Source: JAKPQD01 sp029572965
Lineage (GTDB): Bacteria > Bacteroidota > Bacteroidia > Bacteroidales > DTGW01
Direction: 5' to 3'
NCBI GenBank assembly: GCA_035374585.1
Contig: DAOSPF010000043.1
Span: 1-29,382 of the forward strand
Length of the DNA stretch: 29,382 nucleotides
Shown: in pieces, positions 6,787-15,746 of the stretch
How positions within the stretch are numbered: the stretch's first letter is position 1
How the letters are laid out: every line of letters starts with the position of its first letter
The notes under the pieces: generated by a model
Seen by the model: the letters and a program-made list of their open reading frames with translations, nothing else
The model's database searches: none
What the model was told of the DNA's origin: nothing
Made by a program: the position numbers and the translations under genes

Positions 6787-9700
6787 TTGCTGGCGGATGC
6801 CAATTTTAAAGTAGTACAAAAAGATGGGGGCCCAATGGTCCAGGAATGGCAGATTCCAATAAATACGTTGGTAGAAACAGCCAATTTCAATGGATCATCC
6901 TTTCGTTTTGATATTCAATTATCTGATAATGACGGGACTGGAAATGAACGTACCGGGCATATTTATTGGAACTCGACTGCTGATGACCAATGGACCAGGA
7001 TTCAAAATCAGGGTATGATATATTTGAAAGCTGAACAACCCAGCTTAGAAGTGCCTATTGAAATGGGAAGTACCTGGCGTTTTTTCAAAGGGAAAACCGC
7101 TCCTTCGGTAGAATGGATAAACCCTAGCTTTGATGATTTATCATGGACTGCATCTTCTGCACCATTTAGGTTTGGAGATGGTACTGGAGGAATAGAGCTT
7201 ACAGATATGCTCAACAACTATACCAGCATTTTTCTGCGAAAGACATTTACTGTCAATATGCCTGACAGCTTGATTAGTGAATGCAATGCAACAATGGTCA
7301 TTGATGATGGGTACAAGATTTGGTTGAATGGTAAAGAAATAACGAGTTACAATATTCCTTTGTCAGTGAAGTATAATTCATTGGCCTCATCCGCTGTTGA
7401 AATGCAAACTATTTCAAATAGTTTCAAAATAGAAGATGTTGGGTTGAAAAATGGACAAAATACTATTTGTGTCCAGGTGCTGAATTGCAGTCTTACCAGT
7501 TCGGACTTATACTTTGACATGATGCTGACATTGAACAAAAAACTGCCTAAAGCCCCGGAAGTCAAATTTAGTAAACCCGGAGGTTACTATAATGCAAAAT
7601 TTAACGTTACATTGAGCGGCGGACAAGATGGGGATACAATCAAATATACATTAGACAGCTCAGATCCGCAAACCTCTTCTACTGCTATACTTGCTGTTTC
7701 GCCAGTTACTATTGTCATTGATCCGGATGATAATACGCGGATAGTTAAAACACCGGGCATTGTAGTACGTGCTGTTGTGCAAAAAACTGGTTATAACTCG
7801 GGAAACCCTGAAAGCAGGACTTATTTATTTTTAGAAAAAGTTAAAACTCAAGTTTATCCGGGTGGAACCTGGCCATCAAGTGCTGTAAACAACCAAATAA
7901 TGGATTACGATGTAAACCAAAGTGTAGTGTCCCAGTATTCATCAGACTTTTCAAAAGCTTTTACTACCATCCCGACGGTTTGTCTGGTTACCGACAATAT
8001 TGGACTTTTTGATGCTTCACAAGGGATGTATGTAAATGCCCTGAACCATGGCGAATCGTGGGAAAAGGCTGCTTCAATAGAGCTAATAAACACTGATAAT
8101 ACAGAGGCTTTTGCTTCGGGCATAGGATTGCGTATCAGGGGCGGGTGGAGCCGTCATCCGGATAACCCTAAACATGCATTCAGGGTATTTTTTAAAGATA
8201 AATATGGAAAGAAAAAGTTGAAATATCCCATATTTGGAGAAGATGCAGCCCAGACTTTTGATAAGTTTGATTTGCGTTGTGCACAGAATTATTCATGGAG
8301 CTATTATCACGACAATATGTTGACTTATGCCCAGGATGAAACGTGTAGAGATATTCAGGGCTTAATGGGGCATACTTATACCCGTTCAAGGTATTGTCAA
8401 TTGTTTCTGAATGGTATGTACTGGGGTTTATATGAATTTATGGAACGTCCTGAAGCAAACTTTGCCGAGTCGTACAAGGGAGGCGACAAAGATGATTATG
8501 ACGTGATCAAAGTTGCTACAGATAATAGCAGTAATCTGGAAGCCACCGATGGTAATATGGATGCTTACCAGAGATTGTATTCGTTTACACAAAGTGGTTT
8601 TACAGCAGATGCAGCTTATTATAAATTGCAAGGGCTTGATAAGACCGGGAATATTGATACCACTCTTGAGAAACTTGTGGACATAGACAACCTGATTGAT
8701 TATATGCTGAATATCTTTTATTCTGGCAATTTTGATGCACCATTGTCTGAATTTGGCGGTAATAACCAACCAAATAACTTTTATGCTATTAAAAACAGAA
8801 ATTCCAAAAGGGAAGGTTTCTTTTTCATTGTTCATGATGCAGAACATACTTTTAATTATATCTCAGGAAGTCAGGAAAATAATAATTCGGGGGTTCAAGA
8901 AAATCGAGTGAGCTTAGAAAATGATGGGATGAGCTCACCAAGTTCATATTTAAAGTTTACGCCACAGTGGTTGCACCATCGTTTAAAAAGCAATGCCAAA
9001 TATCGTCTGCGTTTTGCCGACAGGGCTGTTAAATATTTGTATAACGATGGTTTGCTTACTGCTTCTCAGGTTGAGAAAGTGTTTAAAGCCCGCACAAACC
9101 AGATAAATATGGCCATCATTGGAGAGTCTGCCCGTTGGGGCGATTCAAAATCTTCGTATGATAATTCACATACAAAAGATAATGCCTGGATTCCGGCTGT
9201 AAACAATACGGTGTCGAAATTTATTAAACTTCGCACCCCAATTGTAATTCAGCAATTGAAAGATGCCGGCCTGTTGCCCAAAACAGATATCCCTGTGGTT
9301 AAGCAAGATGGGAAAGCCGTATCTGTAAATAAGGTTGAAATAAGCAAACCAATAAAAGTGACATTCGAAAATCCAAATGTTAATGGAAAAATTGTAGTAT
9401 CTACAGATGGCAATGACCCGATGAATATTGACGGGACGCAATATTCCAGTGCAACAACTTTTGCAAATGGAGAAGAAATGGACATTTCGTCTGCAACTAT
9501 TGTAAAGGCCCGCATTAAAACCGATACCGAATGGAGCCCTTTGCGTGAAGTTATTTTTACGAATAAAGCCAACAGGGAAAATATCCGTATTACTGAAATT
9601 CAATACAATCCGGCTGCTACAGCATCTTTTGGGTCAAAGTCTATGGAATTTATTGAATTTAAAAATATTGGAACAACAGGCATTGATTTGAGTGGTTGCC

Positions 9701-10329
9701 GGATAGATAGTGCTGTAAAATATACTTTCCCGGAAGGCTCAATCATTGCTCCTGGCAAATTTGTTGTCATTGCTGCGGATATCACTGCGTTTGAGTCAAC
9801 CTATCTGAAAGCCCCTACGGGCAGGTTCAGTGGGAACCTTGCCAACGAAGGCGAGCGTGTTATTTTGTATGATGAATCTAATACTGCTTTAATTGACTTT
9901 ACTTACAAGCCTGATTGGGTGTTAAGGGCTAATGAAACAGGTTTTTCACTTGTAGCCAAAAGCAAAACCCCAGATACAAAACCAGAAGCAGGCACAACGT
10001 ATTGGAAAGGTTCAGTTTTAATTGGAGGTTCGCCATTTGCTGATGATGAAGGCTATATTCCGCCAAGTGAAATAGAGACCTCAAAAATAACTTGTAGCAT
10101 TTACCCTAACCCTGCGTCTTCTGTAATTAAAATCGAAGCTATGGGCAGTAATTTCAGGAATTTAAAAATGGTAGACCTTCAAGGCCGCACTATTTATAAT
10201 GAAAACCTGAGGTCTGACAGGATAAGTATGTCATTAAACCTTCAACAACTTCAAGTTTCTCAAGGTATTTATTTTATTGTATTAAAAAATGATAAAGAAA
10301 TGAAGGTGCAAAAGGTGGTTGTTAAGTAA
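6787..10329 (+). CDS. CotH kinase-like, multidomain T9SS-exported protein (main part)
   Basis: The frame is open from about 6760 to 10329 (at least 1,180 residues) and continues the gene begun at 6369; the TTG at 6787 is only the first available start. Domains in order: second half of the CBM9-like domain to about 7030; a beta-rich region with LRKTFTV and DGYKIWLNGKEI (7200-7540); a chitobiase-type CHB_HEX_C repeat (7550-7830); a CotH kinase-like domain (about 7950-8900) with GLRIRGGWSRHPDNPKHAFR, FLNGMYWGLYEFMERP and HDAEHTF; a second CHB_HEX_C repeat (about 9290-9560); a lamin-tail domain (9580-9900) with ITEIQYNP and FIEFKNIG; and a type A T9SS sorting domain (10085-10329) with IYPNPASSVIKI and ending KVQKVVVK. 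It is predicted to cross the outer membrane and be anchored or released at the surface. CotH proteins phosphorylate spore coat proteins in Bacillus; the role here is unknown. Confidence 0.88.
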   Translation: MLADANFKVVQKDGGPMVQEWQIPINTLVETANFNGSSFRFDIQLSDNDGTGNERTGHIYWNSTADDQWTRIQNQGMIYLKAEQPSLEVPIEMGSTWRFFKGKTAPSVEWINPSFDDLSWTASSAPFRFGDGTGGIELTDMLNNYTSIFLRKTFTVNMPDSLISECNATMVIDDGYKIWLNGKEITSYNIPLSVKYNSLASSAVEMQTISNSFKIEDVGLKNGQNTICVQVLNCSLTSSDLYFDMMLTLNKKLPKAPEVKFSKPGGYYNAKFNVTLSGGQDGDTIKYTLDSSDPQTSSTAILAVSPVTIVIDPDDNTRIVKTPGIVVRAVVQKTGYNSGNPESRTYLFLEKVKTQVYPGGTWPSSAVNNQIMDYDVNQSVVSQYSSDFSKAFTTIPTVCLVTDNIGLFDASQGMYVNALNHGESWEKAASIELINTDNTEAFASGIGLRIRGGWSRHPDNPKHAFRVFFKDKYGKKKLKYPIFGEDAAQTFDKFDLRCAQNYSWSYYHDNMLTYAQDETCRDIQGLMGHTYTRSRYCQLFLNGMYWGLYEFMERPEANFAESYKGGDKDDYDVIKVATDNSSNLEATDGNMDAYQRLYSFTQSGFTADAAYYKLQGLDKTGNIDTTLEKLVDIDNLIDYMLNIFYSGNFDAPLSEFGGNNQPNNFYAIKNRNSKREGFFFIVHDAEHTFNYISGSQENNNSGVQENRVSLENDGMSSPSSYLKFTPQWLHHRLKSNAKYRLRFADRAVKYLYNDGLLTASQVEKVFKARTNQINMAIIGESARWGDSKSSYDNSHTKDNAWIPAVNNTVSKFIKLRTPIVIQQLKDAGLLPKTDIPVVKQDGKAVSVNKVEISKPIKVTFENPNVNGKIVVSTDGNDPMNIDGTQYSSATTFANGEEMDISSATIVKARIKTDTEWSPLREVIFTNKANRENIRITEIQYNPAATASFGSKSMEFIEFKNIGTTGIDLSGCRIDSAVKYTFPEGSIIAPGKFVVIAADITAFESTYLKAPTGRFSGNLANEGERVILYDESNTALIDFTYKPDWVLRANETGFSLVAKSKTPDTKPEAGTTYWKGSVLIGGSPFADDEGYIPPSEIETSKITCSIYPNPASSVIKIEAMGSNFRNLKMVDLQGRTIYNENLRSDRISMSLNLQQLQVSQGIYFIVLKNDKEMKVQKVVVK

Positions 10330-10384
10330 TATTTAGCTTTACAATAACTATAGCAACAATGTTTTGGGATAATAAAATAAAATA

Positions 10385-10420
10385 CCCCAAAGGCTTTATA
10401 TAGCTTTGGGGCATTTTATT
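10385..10420. terminator. Bidirectional terminator between convergent genes
   Basis: Inverted repeat ccccaaag (10385-10392) with ctttgggg (10404-10411). It has T-rich sequence on the plus side and A-rich sequence (aataaaataaaat) before it, so it can serve both the CotH gene and the minus-strand aldolase. Confidence 0.7.
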
Positions 10421-10437
10421 TCAGCTCTTTGTACTGA

Positions 10438-11388
10438 TTATTCAAGCGCGTAGCTTTCAGTCATTTGGTTATAAAACTTCACGAAGTCATACTTCTCAGG
10501 TGATTCCATCCATTCCATGGCACTCTTTGGGTGTTCGTTTAACATACCTGTGATAAGGTAAGGAATGTGGTACCCCCAATCAATCTTTTGTTGTAAAGGG
10601 ATAATCTGTTCCTGGATAACTTTAATAATTGGGCGAAGTTTGAACTTTGGGTTTTTCAAAAAAGCTATAAGGGTTTCGGTATGGCAATTACCAGCTCCAC
10701 GTCCAAAACCTAGCAATGTAGAATCGAGCATGTTGCAACCTTCAATAATGGCTGTGATAGTATTGGAAAAAGCCAGCTGCATATTGTTGTGAGCATGGAT
10801 ACCAATGGTTTTACCCGGCAATGCCTTGAAATACTTACGAGCTAACAGCTCTATTTGTTCGCAATACATACTGCCAAAGCTGTCCACTACATACAAAGTT
10901 GGAACACGCGATTTAGCCACATCGTTCAGCGCTTCATCCAGGTCGCGTTCGTTAACCTTAGATACAGCCATCAGGTTGATAGTGGTTTCATAGCCTTTGT
11001 CCATACAATGTTCGGCAAGGGCAATAGCTTTGTCCATTTGGTGAACATAACAGGCCACGCGTATCATGTCAATAACGCTATCCTTTTTAGGAGCAATATC
11101 TGTAGGTTCAATACGTCCAATATCTGCCATGCACGAAAGTTTCAGGTTGGTTTTGTTATCACCCACAATACGGCGCAAATCCTTTTCATCACAGAATTTC
11201 CAAGGTCCATTTTCGGTACGCGAATACGATTTTTCGCTGCTTTTGTACCCAATTTCCATATAATCGACCCCGGCTTCGACCAGTGCATGGTAAACCGCTT
11301 TAACAAATTCGTCTGAAAACTGCCAGTTGTTCATCAATCCGCCATCACGTATCGTGCAGTCTATCACTTTAATTTCTTTTCTGTACAT
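10438..11388 (-). CDS. Aldolase catalytic domain protein of the DRE-TIM (HMGL-like) superfamily
   Basis: The 316-residue protein has the metal-binding opening IDCTIRDGG (residues 9-17), GIHAHNNMQLAFSNT with His198 and His200 as second metal ligands, and GFGRGAGNCHTE near residue 230. These place it with HMG-CoA lyase and 4-hydroxy-2-oxovalerate aldolase type enzymes. It lacks the C-terminal LeuA-type regulatory domain, so it is more likely an aldolase/lyase on a 2-oxo acid than a synthase. It lies 22 bases after the chorismate mutase-like gene, with which it must share a transcript, and is divergent from the leuA operon. The exact substrate is not known. Confidence 0.8.
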   Translation of the reverse strand: MYRKEIKVIDCTIRDGGLMNNWQFSDEFVKAVYHALVEAGVDYMEIGYKSSEKSYSRTENGPWKFCDEKDLRRIVGDNKTNLKLSCMADIGRIEPTDIAPKKDSVIDMIRVACYVHQMDKAIALAEHCMDKGYETTINLMAVSKVNERDLDEALNDVAKSRVPTLYVVDSFGSMYCEQIELLARKYFKALPGKTIGIHAHNNMQLAFSNTITAIIEGCNMLDSTLLGFGRGAGNCHTETLIAFLKNPKFKLRPIIKVIQEQIIPLQQKIDWGYHIPYLITGMLNEHPKSAMEWMESPEKYDFVKFYNQMTESYALE

Positions 11389-11410
11389 GTGTTTAGTGTT
11401 AAGTTATTAT

Positions 11411-11716
11411 CTATTTAATTAAATTCTTTGCATACTCTGCTTGTTCGCGTATATAATATTCAATAAGCTCTCTATATACTTTTTCAATTGAATTGGCATC
11501 AAGTCCGAGGTTTGAAGCCCATTGACCACGTTGTTTGATGACATTTTCAAAACGCACGCGGTCTGCAACTTCAGGTTGGGCTGGATTTCTAAATTTGACT
11601 ACAGCTTTTACGTATTCAAAACGGTCGGCAAAAAGTTGAATAATTTGCTGGTCGATGGAGTCTATTTCTTTTCTGACTTCTTCTAAAGAAAGGCATTGGT
11701 AGGCTTTTTTGGTCAT
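11411..11716 (-). CDS. PchB-like chorismate mutase / isochorismate pyruvate-lyase family protein
   Basis: From the ATG at 11716 this is a 101-residue all-helical AroQ-fold protein. It aligns closely with PchB: CLSLEEVRKEIDSIDQQII at the start, and WASNLGLDANSIEKVYRELIEYYI near the end. Active-site Arg15 and Arg32 (PchB Arg14 and Arg31) are present, while PchB Lys42 is replaced by Arg43. PchB cleaves isochorismate to salicylate plus pyruvate and also has weak chorismate mutase activity. Which one applies here cannot be told from sequence. The frame is open to a TTG at 11752, but the promoter at 11750-11783 would start transcription downstream of it, which favours the ATG at 11716. Neighbour: the aldolase 22 bases downstream. 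Confidence 0.8.
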   Translation of the reverse strand: MTKKAYQCLSLEEVRKEIDSIDQQIIQLFADRFEYVKAVVKFRNPAQPEVADRVRFENVIKQRGQWASNLGLDANSIEKVYRELIEYYIREQAEYAKNLIK

Positions 11717-11749
11717 GGCTTTAATTAATTCTGGTTTAATTTTCGGAGT

Positions 11750-11783
11750 CAAAAATATACATTTTTACCTAACATTCTTTCAA
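11750..11783 (-). promoter_or_regulatory. Promoter for the chorismate mutase-aldolase unit
   Basis: On the minus strand, TTG (11783-11781), a 23-base spacer and TATTTTTG (11757-11750). All fixed bases match the Bacteroidetes consensus, with the spacer at the long end of the usual range. It implies a start near 11743 and therefore the ATG at 11716 as initiator. Confidence 0.5.
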
Positions 11784-11955
11784 ATTTGAAAATATATTTA
11801 CACTTAAAACAGGGGCTTTATTATTTAATTTATTTTATAAATAATTGTAATATAATTAATTATGAATATAAATTAATTTAAAATGTAAATTAAACTTTAC
11901 ATTTATTTTTATTTAAAAAAAATTGAATTTTATATAATAATTGAAATTTTATTTT

Positions 11956-11963
11956 TACTTTTG
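11956..11963 (+). promoter_or_regulatory. -7 box upstream of leuA
   Basis: TACTTTTG matches TAnnTTTG exactly and lies in a very AT-rich 296-base divergent region (11753-12048). No TTG is found at the right spacing, so the -33 element is missing or weak. It would give a leader of about 80 bases before leuA. Apart from this box and the opposite promoter, only A/T-rich sequence is seen in the gap. Confidence 0.4.
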
Positions 11964-12048
11964 AAAAATCAAAATAGAAAGATACTTATAAATGTTTTTT
12001 CATTTTTTAAAGAGAGTTTAAAATATTAATAATTAAATACTTATCATT

Positions 12049-13566
12049 ATGGCAGACAATAAAGTGTTCATTTTTGACACCACCTTACGCGATGGCGAAC
12101 AAGTGCCGGGCTGTCAGCTCAATACCATTGAAAAGATTGAAGTTGCCAAAGCTTTAGAGGCTTTAGGTGTAGATATTATTGAAGCAGGCTTCCCCATCTC
12201 AAGCCCAGGAGATTTTAACTCTGTAGTAGAAATATCAAAAGCTGTTTCAGAGCCAACTATTTGTGGTTTGACCCGTGCCGTGAAAAAAGATATTGAGGTT
12301 GCCGCAGAAGCGCTCAAATTTGCTAAAAGAGCGCGTATTCATACCGGTATAGGAACTTCATTTTATCACATTAATTATAAGCTCAAATCGAACCCTGAAG
12401 AAATTATTGAGCGTGCAAAAGAAGCAGTAAAATATGCCCGCAAATTTGTTGATGATGTGGAATTTTATGCTGAAGATGCTGGCCGTACCGAGAATGAATA
12501 TCTTGCCCGTGTTATCGAAGCGGTTATTGCAGCCGGGGCAACTGTGGTAAATATTCCTGATACTACCGGCTATTGTATTCCGGAAGAATATGGCCGCAAA
12601 ATCCGTTTTCTGAAAGAGAATGTAAAGAATATAGATAAGGCAATCATTTCTACACACTGCCACAACGACCTTGGTATGGCTACAGCCAACACTATTGCCG
12701 GTGTGATGAATGGTGCCCGCCAGGTAGAGGTTACTATCAATGGTATTGGTGAGCGAGCCGGAAATACATCTTTGGAAGAAGTGGCCATGATTTTGAAATG
12801 TCGCAACGATATTAAGCTTAACACAGGTATCAATACCAAAAAGATTATTTCTACAAGCCGTTTGGTTTCGACATTGATGCGTATGCCTGTACAAGCTAAC
12901 AAAGCTATTGTTGGACGTAATGCATTTGCCCACTCATCAGGTATCCATCAGGATGGTGTATTGAAACACCGCGAAAATTATGAAATTATCGATCCTCGTG
13001 AAGTTGGCTTGAGCGAATCTGCTATTAAACTAACAGCCCGTAGTGGCAGAGCTGCTTTAAAACACAGGTTTGAAAAACTTGGTTATAAGGTTGACGGCGA
13101 TAAATTAGATAAGATTTACGAACAATTCTTAGCTATGGCCGATAAGAAAAAGGATATCAATGATGATGATTTGGTATTGTTATTAGGTGAAGACCGATCA
13201 AAAGACAAGATTATCCAAATGGAGTATTTGAATGTATTGTGTGGCAAAAGCGCAATACCAATGGCTACTGTTAAACTTAAATATAATGGAGAAGAGCATG
13301 TAGCAACTTCATCTGGTGTAGGCCCGGTTGATGCTGCCTTTTCTGCTGTTCGTCAGATTGTGAAAACAAAAGCTAAGCTTGAAGAATACTTGGTACAGGC
13401 TATTACGCGTGGAACAGATGATATTGGCAAAGTTCACGTTCAGGTTGAATACAAAGGCGTAAATTATTACGGGTTTGGGGCCAATTCTGATGTTATTACA
13501 GCTTCTGTTGAAGCATATATCGATGCAATTTCTAACTGTATTAAAGCAAATCCAGGAAAAAATTAG
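12049..13566 (+). CDS. leuA: 2-isopropylmalate synthase
   Basis: LeuA condenses 2-oxoisovalerate with acetyl-CoA, the committed step of leucine synthesis. The 505 residues carry DTTLRDGEQVPG (10-21), the metal-binding THCHND (His203, His205), NGIGERAGNTSLEE, the FAHSSGIHQDG active-site segment, and a C-terminal LeuA allosteric domain (from about residue 375; SSGVGPVDAAFSAVRQI), so leucine feedback is expected. It starts the leuA-leuC-leuD unit. The leuC ATG lies 20 bases after the stop. The order leuA-leuC-leuD followed by a second leuA-like gene resembles that recalled from Bacteroides. Confidence 0.96.
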   Translation: MADNKVFIFDTTLRDGEQVPGCQLNTIEKIEVAKALEALGVDIIEAGFPISSPGDFNSVVEISKAVSEPTICGLTRAVKKDIEVAAEALKFAKRARIHTGIGTSFYHINYKLKSNPEEIIERAKEAVKYARKFVDDVEFYAEDAGRTENEYLARVIEAVIAAGATVVNIPDTTGYCIPEEYGRKIRFLKENVKNIDKAIISTHCHNDLGMATANTIAGVMNGARQVEVTINGIGERAGNTSLEEVAMILKCRNDIKLNTGINTKKIISTSRLVSTLMRMPVQANKAIVGRNAFAHSSGIHQDGVLKHRENYEIIDPREVGLSESAIKLTARSGRAALKHRFEKLGYKVDGDKLDKIYEQFLAMADKKKDINDDDLVLLLGEDRSKDKIIQMEYLNVLCGKSAIPMATVKLKYNGEEHVATSSGVGPVDAAFSAVRQIVKTKAKLEEYLVQAITRGTDDIGKVHVQVEYKGVNYYGFGANSDVITASVEAYIDAISNCIKANPGKN

Positions 13567-13586
13567 TGTTTATAAATTTAAAAATT

Positions 13587-14963
13587 ATGAGTGCAAAAAC
13601 ATTATTTGACAAAGTTTGGGAACGTCACGTAGTTCATCAGATTGAAGGCGGCCCGGCTGTTTTGTATATCGATCAACACCTGATTCACGAAGTTACCAGT
13701 CCGGTTGCTTTCAAAGGTCTTGACAGACGTGGTATTAAAGTTCGTCGTCCTGACAGGACCCTTGCTACTCCTGACCACAACATTCCAACCATGGGCCAAG
13801 AACTGCCAATTAAGGAAGAATTGTCACGTATGCAGGTGCAACAACTTTCCGAAAACTGCAAGAAACACAACATTACCTTATTTGGTCTTGGACACAAATA
13901 CAATGGCGTAGTACATATTATAGGCCCTGAGCTTGGTATTACCAAACCTGGAATGACCATTGTTTGCGGCGATAGCCACACTGCAACCCACGGGGCTTTT
14001 GGTTCTATTGCTTTTGGTATTGGTACTTCTGAAATTGAGATGGTACTTGCTTCTCAATGTCTTTTTCAGGCAAAACCAAAGTCCATGCGCATTAACGTAA
14101 ACGGAAAACTTGGCAAAGGCGTAACTTCTAAAGATATCATCCTTTATATTATTGCAAAGCTTACAGCTGGAGGAGGTACAGGATACTTTGTTGAATTTGC
14201 CGGTGATACCATCCGTTCTTTGAGTATGGAAGCCCGTATGACAATTTGCAACATGGCTATAGAAATGGGTGCTCGTGGAGGTATTATTGCTCCTGACGAA
14301 ACTACATTTGAATATATCAAAGGCCGCGAATTTGCCCCTAAAGGTGAAGAATGGGATAAAGCTTTGGCTTATTGGAAGACTTTGCCAACAGATGAAGGCG
14401 CAAAATTTGATATAGAATATAGTTTTGATGCTGCCGATATTGAACCTATGATTACTTACGGAACAAACCCGGGTATGGGCTTGAAAATTTCGCAGAATGT
14501 GCCTTCTGATGAACCCAATAAACAAGCTTTGGAGTACATGGGGCTCAAAGCCGGCGACTCGATGATTGGTAAACCAATTGATTATGTTTTTATTGGAAGC
14601 TGTACCAATGGCCGTATAGAAGATTTTCGTGCTTTTGCGAGTGTTGTAAAAGGTAAAAAGAAAGCCGATAACGTAACTGTTTGGATTGTTCCCGGCTCAA
14701 AACAGGTAGAACGTCAAATTGAGGCAGAAGGGTTGAAAGCTATTTTCGAAGCTGCAGGAATGCAACTTCGCCAGCCTGGTTGCTCTGCATGTCTTGCTAT
14801 GAACGAAGACAAAGTACCTGCCGGGAAATATAGCGTAGCAACTACAAACCGCAACTTTGAAGGACGTCAGGGACCAGGATCACGTACATTCCTTGCCAGC
14901 CCGCTTACAGCAGCAGCCTGTGCCATTACCGGCAAAATTACTGACGTAAGGACTATTATTTAA
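13587..14963 (+). CDS. leuC: 3-isopropylmalate dehydratase large subunit
   Basis: LeuC with LeuD isomerises 2-isopropylmalate to 3-isopropylmalate using a [4Fe-4S] cluster. From ATG 13587 the protein has 458 residues. Cluster ligands are Cys339 (GSCTNGR), Cys399 and Cys402 (PGCSACLAMN). Other aconitase-family motifs are ATPDHNIPT, VCGDSHTATHGAFG and NRNFEGRQGPGSRTFLASP. The frame could start at GTG 13566, the last base of the leuA stop codon, but MSAKTLFDKVWERHV is the family N-terminus. The complex may also serve citramalate if the second synthase makes it. leuD follows after 80 bases that hold a dispersed repeat. Confidence 0.97.
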   Translation: MSAKTLFDKVWERHVVHQIEGGPAVLYIDQHLIHEVTSPVAFKGLDRRGIKVRRPDRTLATPDHNIPTMGQELPIKEELSRMQVQQLSENCKKHNITLFGLGHKYNGVVHIIGPELGITKPGMTIVCGDSHTATHGAFGSIAFGIGTSEIEMVLASQCLFQAKPKSMRINVNGKLGKGVTSKDIILYIIAKLTAGGGTGYFVEFAGDTIRSLSMEARMTICNMAIEMGARGGIIAPDETTFEYIKGREFAPKGEEWDKALAYWKTLPTDEGAKFDIEYSFDAADIEPMITYGTNPGMGLKISQNVPSDEPNKQALEYMGLKAGDSMIGKPIDYVFIGSCTNGRIEDFRAFASVVKGKKKADNVTVWIVPGSKQVERQIEAEGLKAIFEAAGMQLRQPGCSACLAMNEDKVPAGKYSVATTNRNFEGRQGPGSRTFLASPLTAAACAITGKITDVRTII

Positions 14964-15038
14964 TTAGCCAATGAGAGAATTAGCAAATGAAATATCCTTA
15001 ATTGGCTAATTTTCAAATTATCGAATTTTCAAATTAGT
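14962..15038. repeat. Dispersed AT-rich repeat, copy 1 (between leuC and leuD)
   Basis: The spacer contains attagccaatg, attagcaaatgaa, aattggctaat and tttcaaattatcgaattttcaaattag in series, with internal inverted repeats. Its reverse complement aligns block by block with the spacer at 23180-23280 (ctaatttgaaaattcga, gaaaattagccaat, ttcatttgctaatt). This indicates one repeat family in opposite orientations. Confidence 0.75.
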
Positions 15039-15043
15039 ATTTT

Positions 15044-15628
15044 ATGGAAAAATTTCAAACAATAACATCAAGCTGTGTACCTCTGAATATCGAAAATGTT
15101 GACACAGACCAAATTATACCTGCAAGGTTTTTAAAAGCTACATCACGCGAAGGTTTTGGAGATAACCTTTTCCGCGATTGGCGATATGACAACGAAAATA
15201 AACCAAAACCAAATTTTGTGCTCAATAACCCGGCTTACTCGGGAAAAATACTTGTTGCTGCCAAAAATTTTGGTTGTGGGTCAAGTCGCGAACATGCGGT
15301 ATGGGCCATTTACGACTACGGTTTTCGGGCTGTAGTATCAAGCTTCTTCGCAGATATATTTAAGAACAACTCACTAAACTGCGGTTTACTTCCTGTTCAA
15401 GTTTCTGATGCTTTCCTTGCTAAAATTTTCAAGCAAGTAGATGCAGATGCTAAAACATTGCTTAAAATTGACCTCGAAAACCAAAAGATTACTATTGTTG
15501 CAACGGGCGAATCTGAACCTTTTGAGGTAAATTCATATAAAAAAGAGTGCCTTTTGAAAGGGTATGATGATGTAGATTATTTATTGAGCCTAAAAGATAA
15601 AATTGAGGCTTACGAAAAAGCTCATTAA
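15044..15628 (+). CDS. leuD: 3-isopropylmalate dehydratase small subunit
   Basis: At 194 residues this is the usual size for the swivelling small subunit. It shows VDTDQIIPARFLK (about residues 19-31), FRDWRYD, and the substrate-recognition loop NFGCGSSREHAVWAI (about 77-91) followed by SSFFADIFKNNSLNCGLLPV. It pairs with LeuC encoded just upstream to form the isomerase. A strong terminator lies 23 bases after the stop, so leuD ends the first leucine transcript. Confidence 0.97.
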   Translation: MEKFQTITSSCVPLNIENVDTDQIIPARFLKATSREGFGDNLFRDWRYDNENKPKPNFVLNNPAYSGKILVAAKNFGCGSSREHAVWAIYDYGFRAVVSSFFADIFKNNSLNCGLLPVQVSDAFLAKIFKQVDADAKTLLKIDLENQKITIVATGESEPFEVNSYKKECLLKGYDDVDYLLSLKDKIEAYEKAH

Positions 15629-15651
15629 TTGGTCTTAATAATTGACTCAAC

Positions 15652-15689
15652 AAAAACTTTCCGGCGATAAGCATGCCGGAAAGTTTTTG
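15652..15689 (+). terminator. Strong terminator after leuD
   Basis: A perfect 14-bp stem (15652-15665 with 15675-15688) around the 9-base loop gataagcat ends in a run of T. It separates leuACD from the second synthase-panE-leuB unit. Confidence 0.9.
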
Positions 15690-15746
15690 TTATAATTAAA
15701 AATACTATAAACATAAACCCTTTTCCAATGGTTTATAAAGAAGTGC

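Noticed and set aside
8428..8847. 139-residue minus-strand frame inside the CotH gene
   Set aside because: It is a shadow of a well-supported coding frame with no family features.
11717..11752. TTG start adding 12 residues to the chorismate mutase-like protein
   Set aside because: It overlaps the -7 box, so transcription would start after it; PchB alignment begins after the ATG at 11716.
11992..12021. Nine-codon open frame (MFFHFLKRV) upstream of leuA as an attenuator leader peptide
   Set aside because: It has only one Leu codon and no run of Leu, Val or Ile, and no terminator/antiterminator hairpins follow it before leuA.
13566..13586. GTG start of leuC overlapping the leuA stop
   Set aside because: Seven extra residues (MFINLKI) are not part of the LeuC family N-terminus; ATG 13587 fits better.
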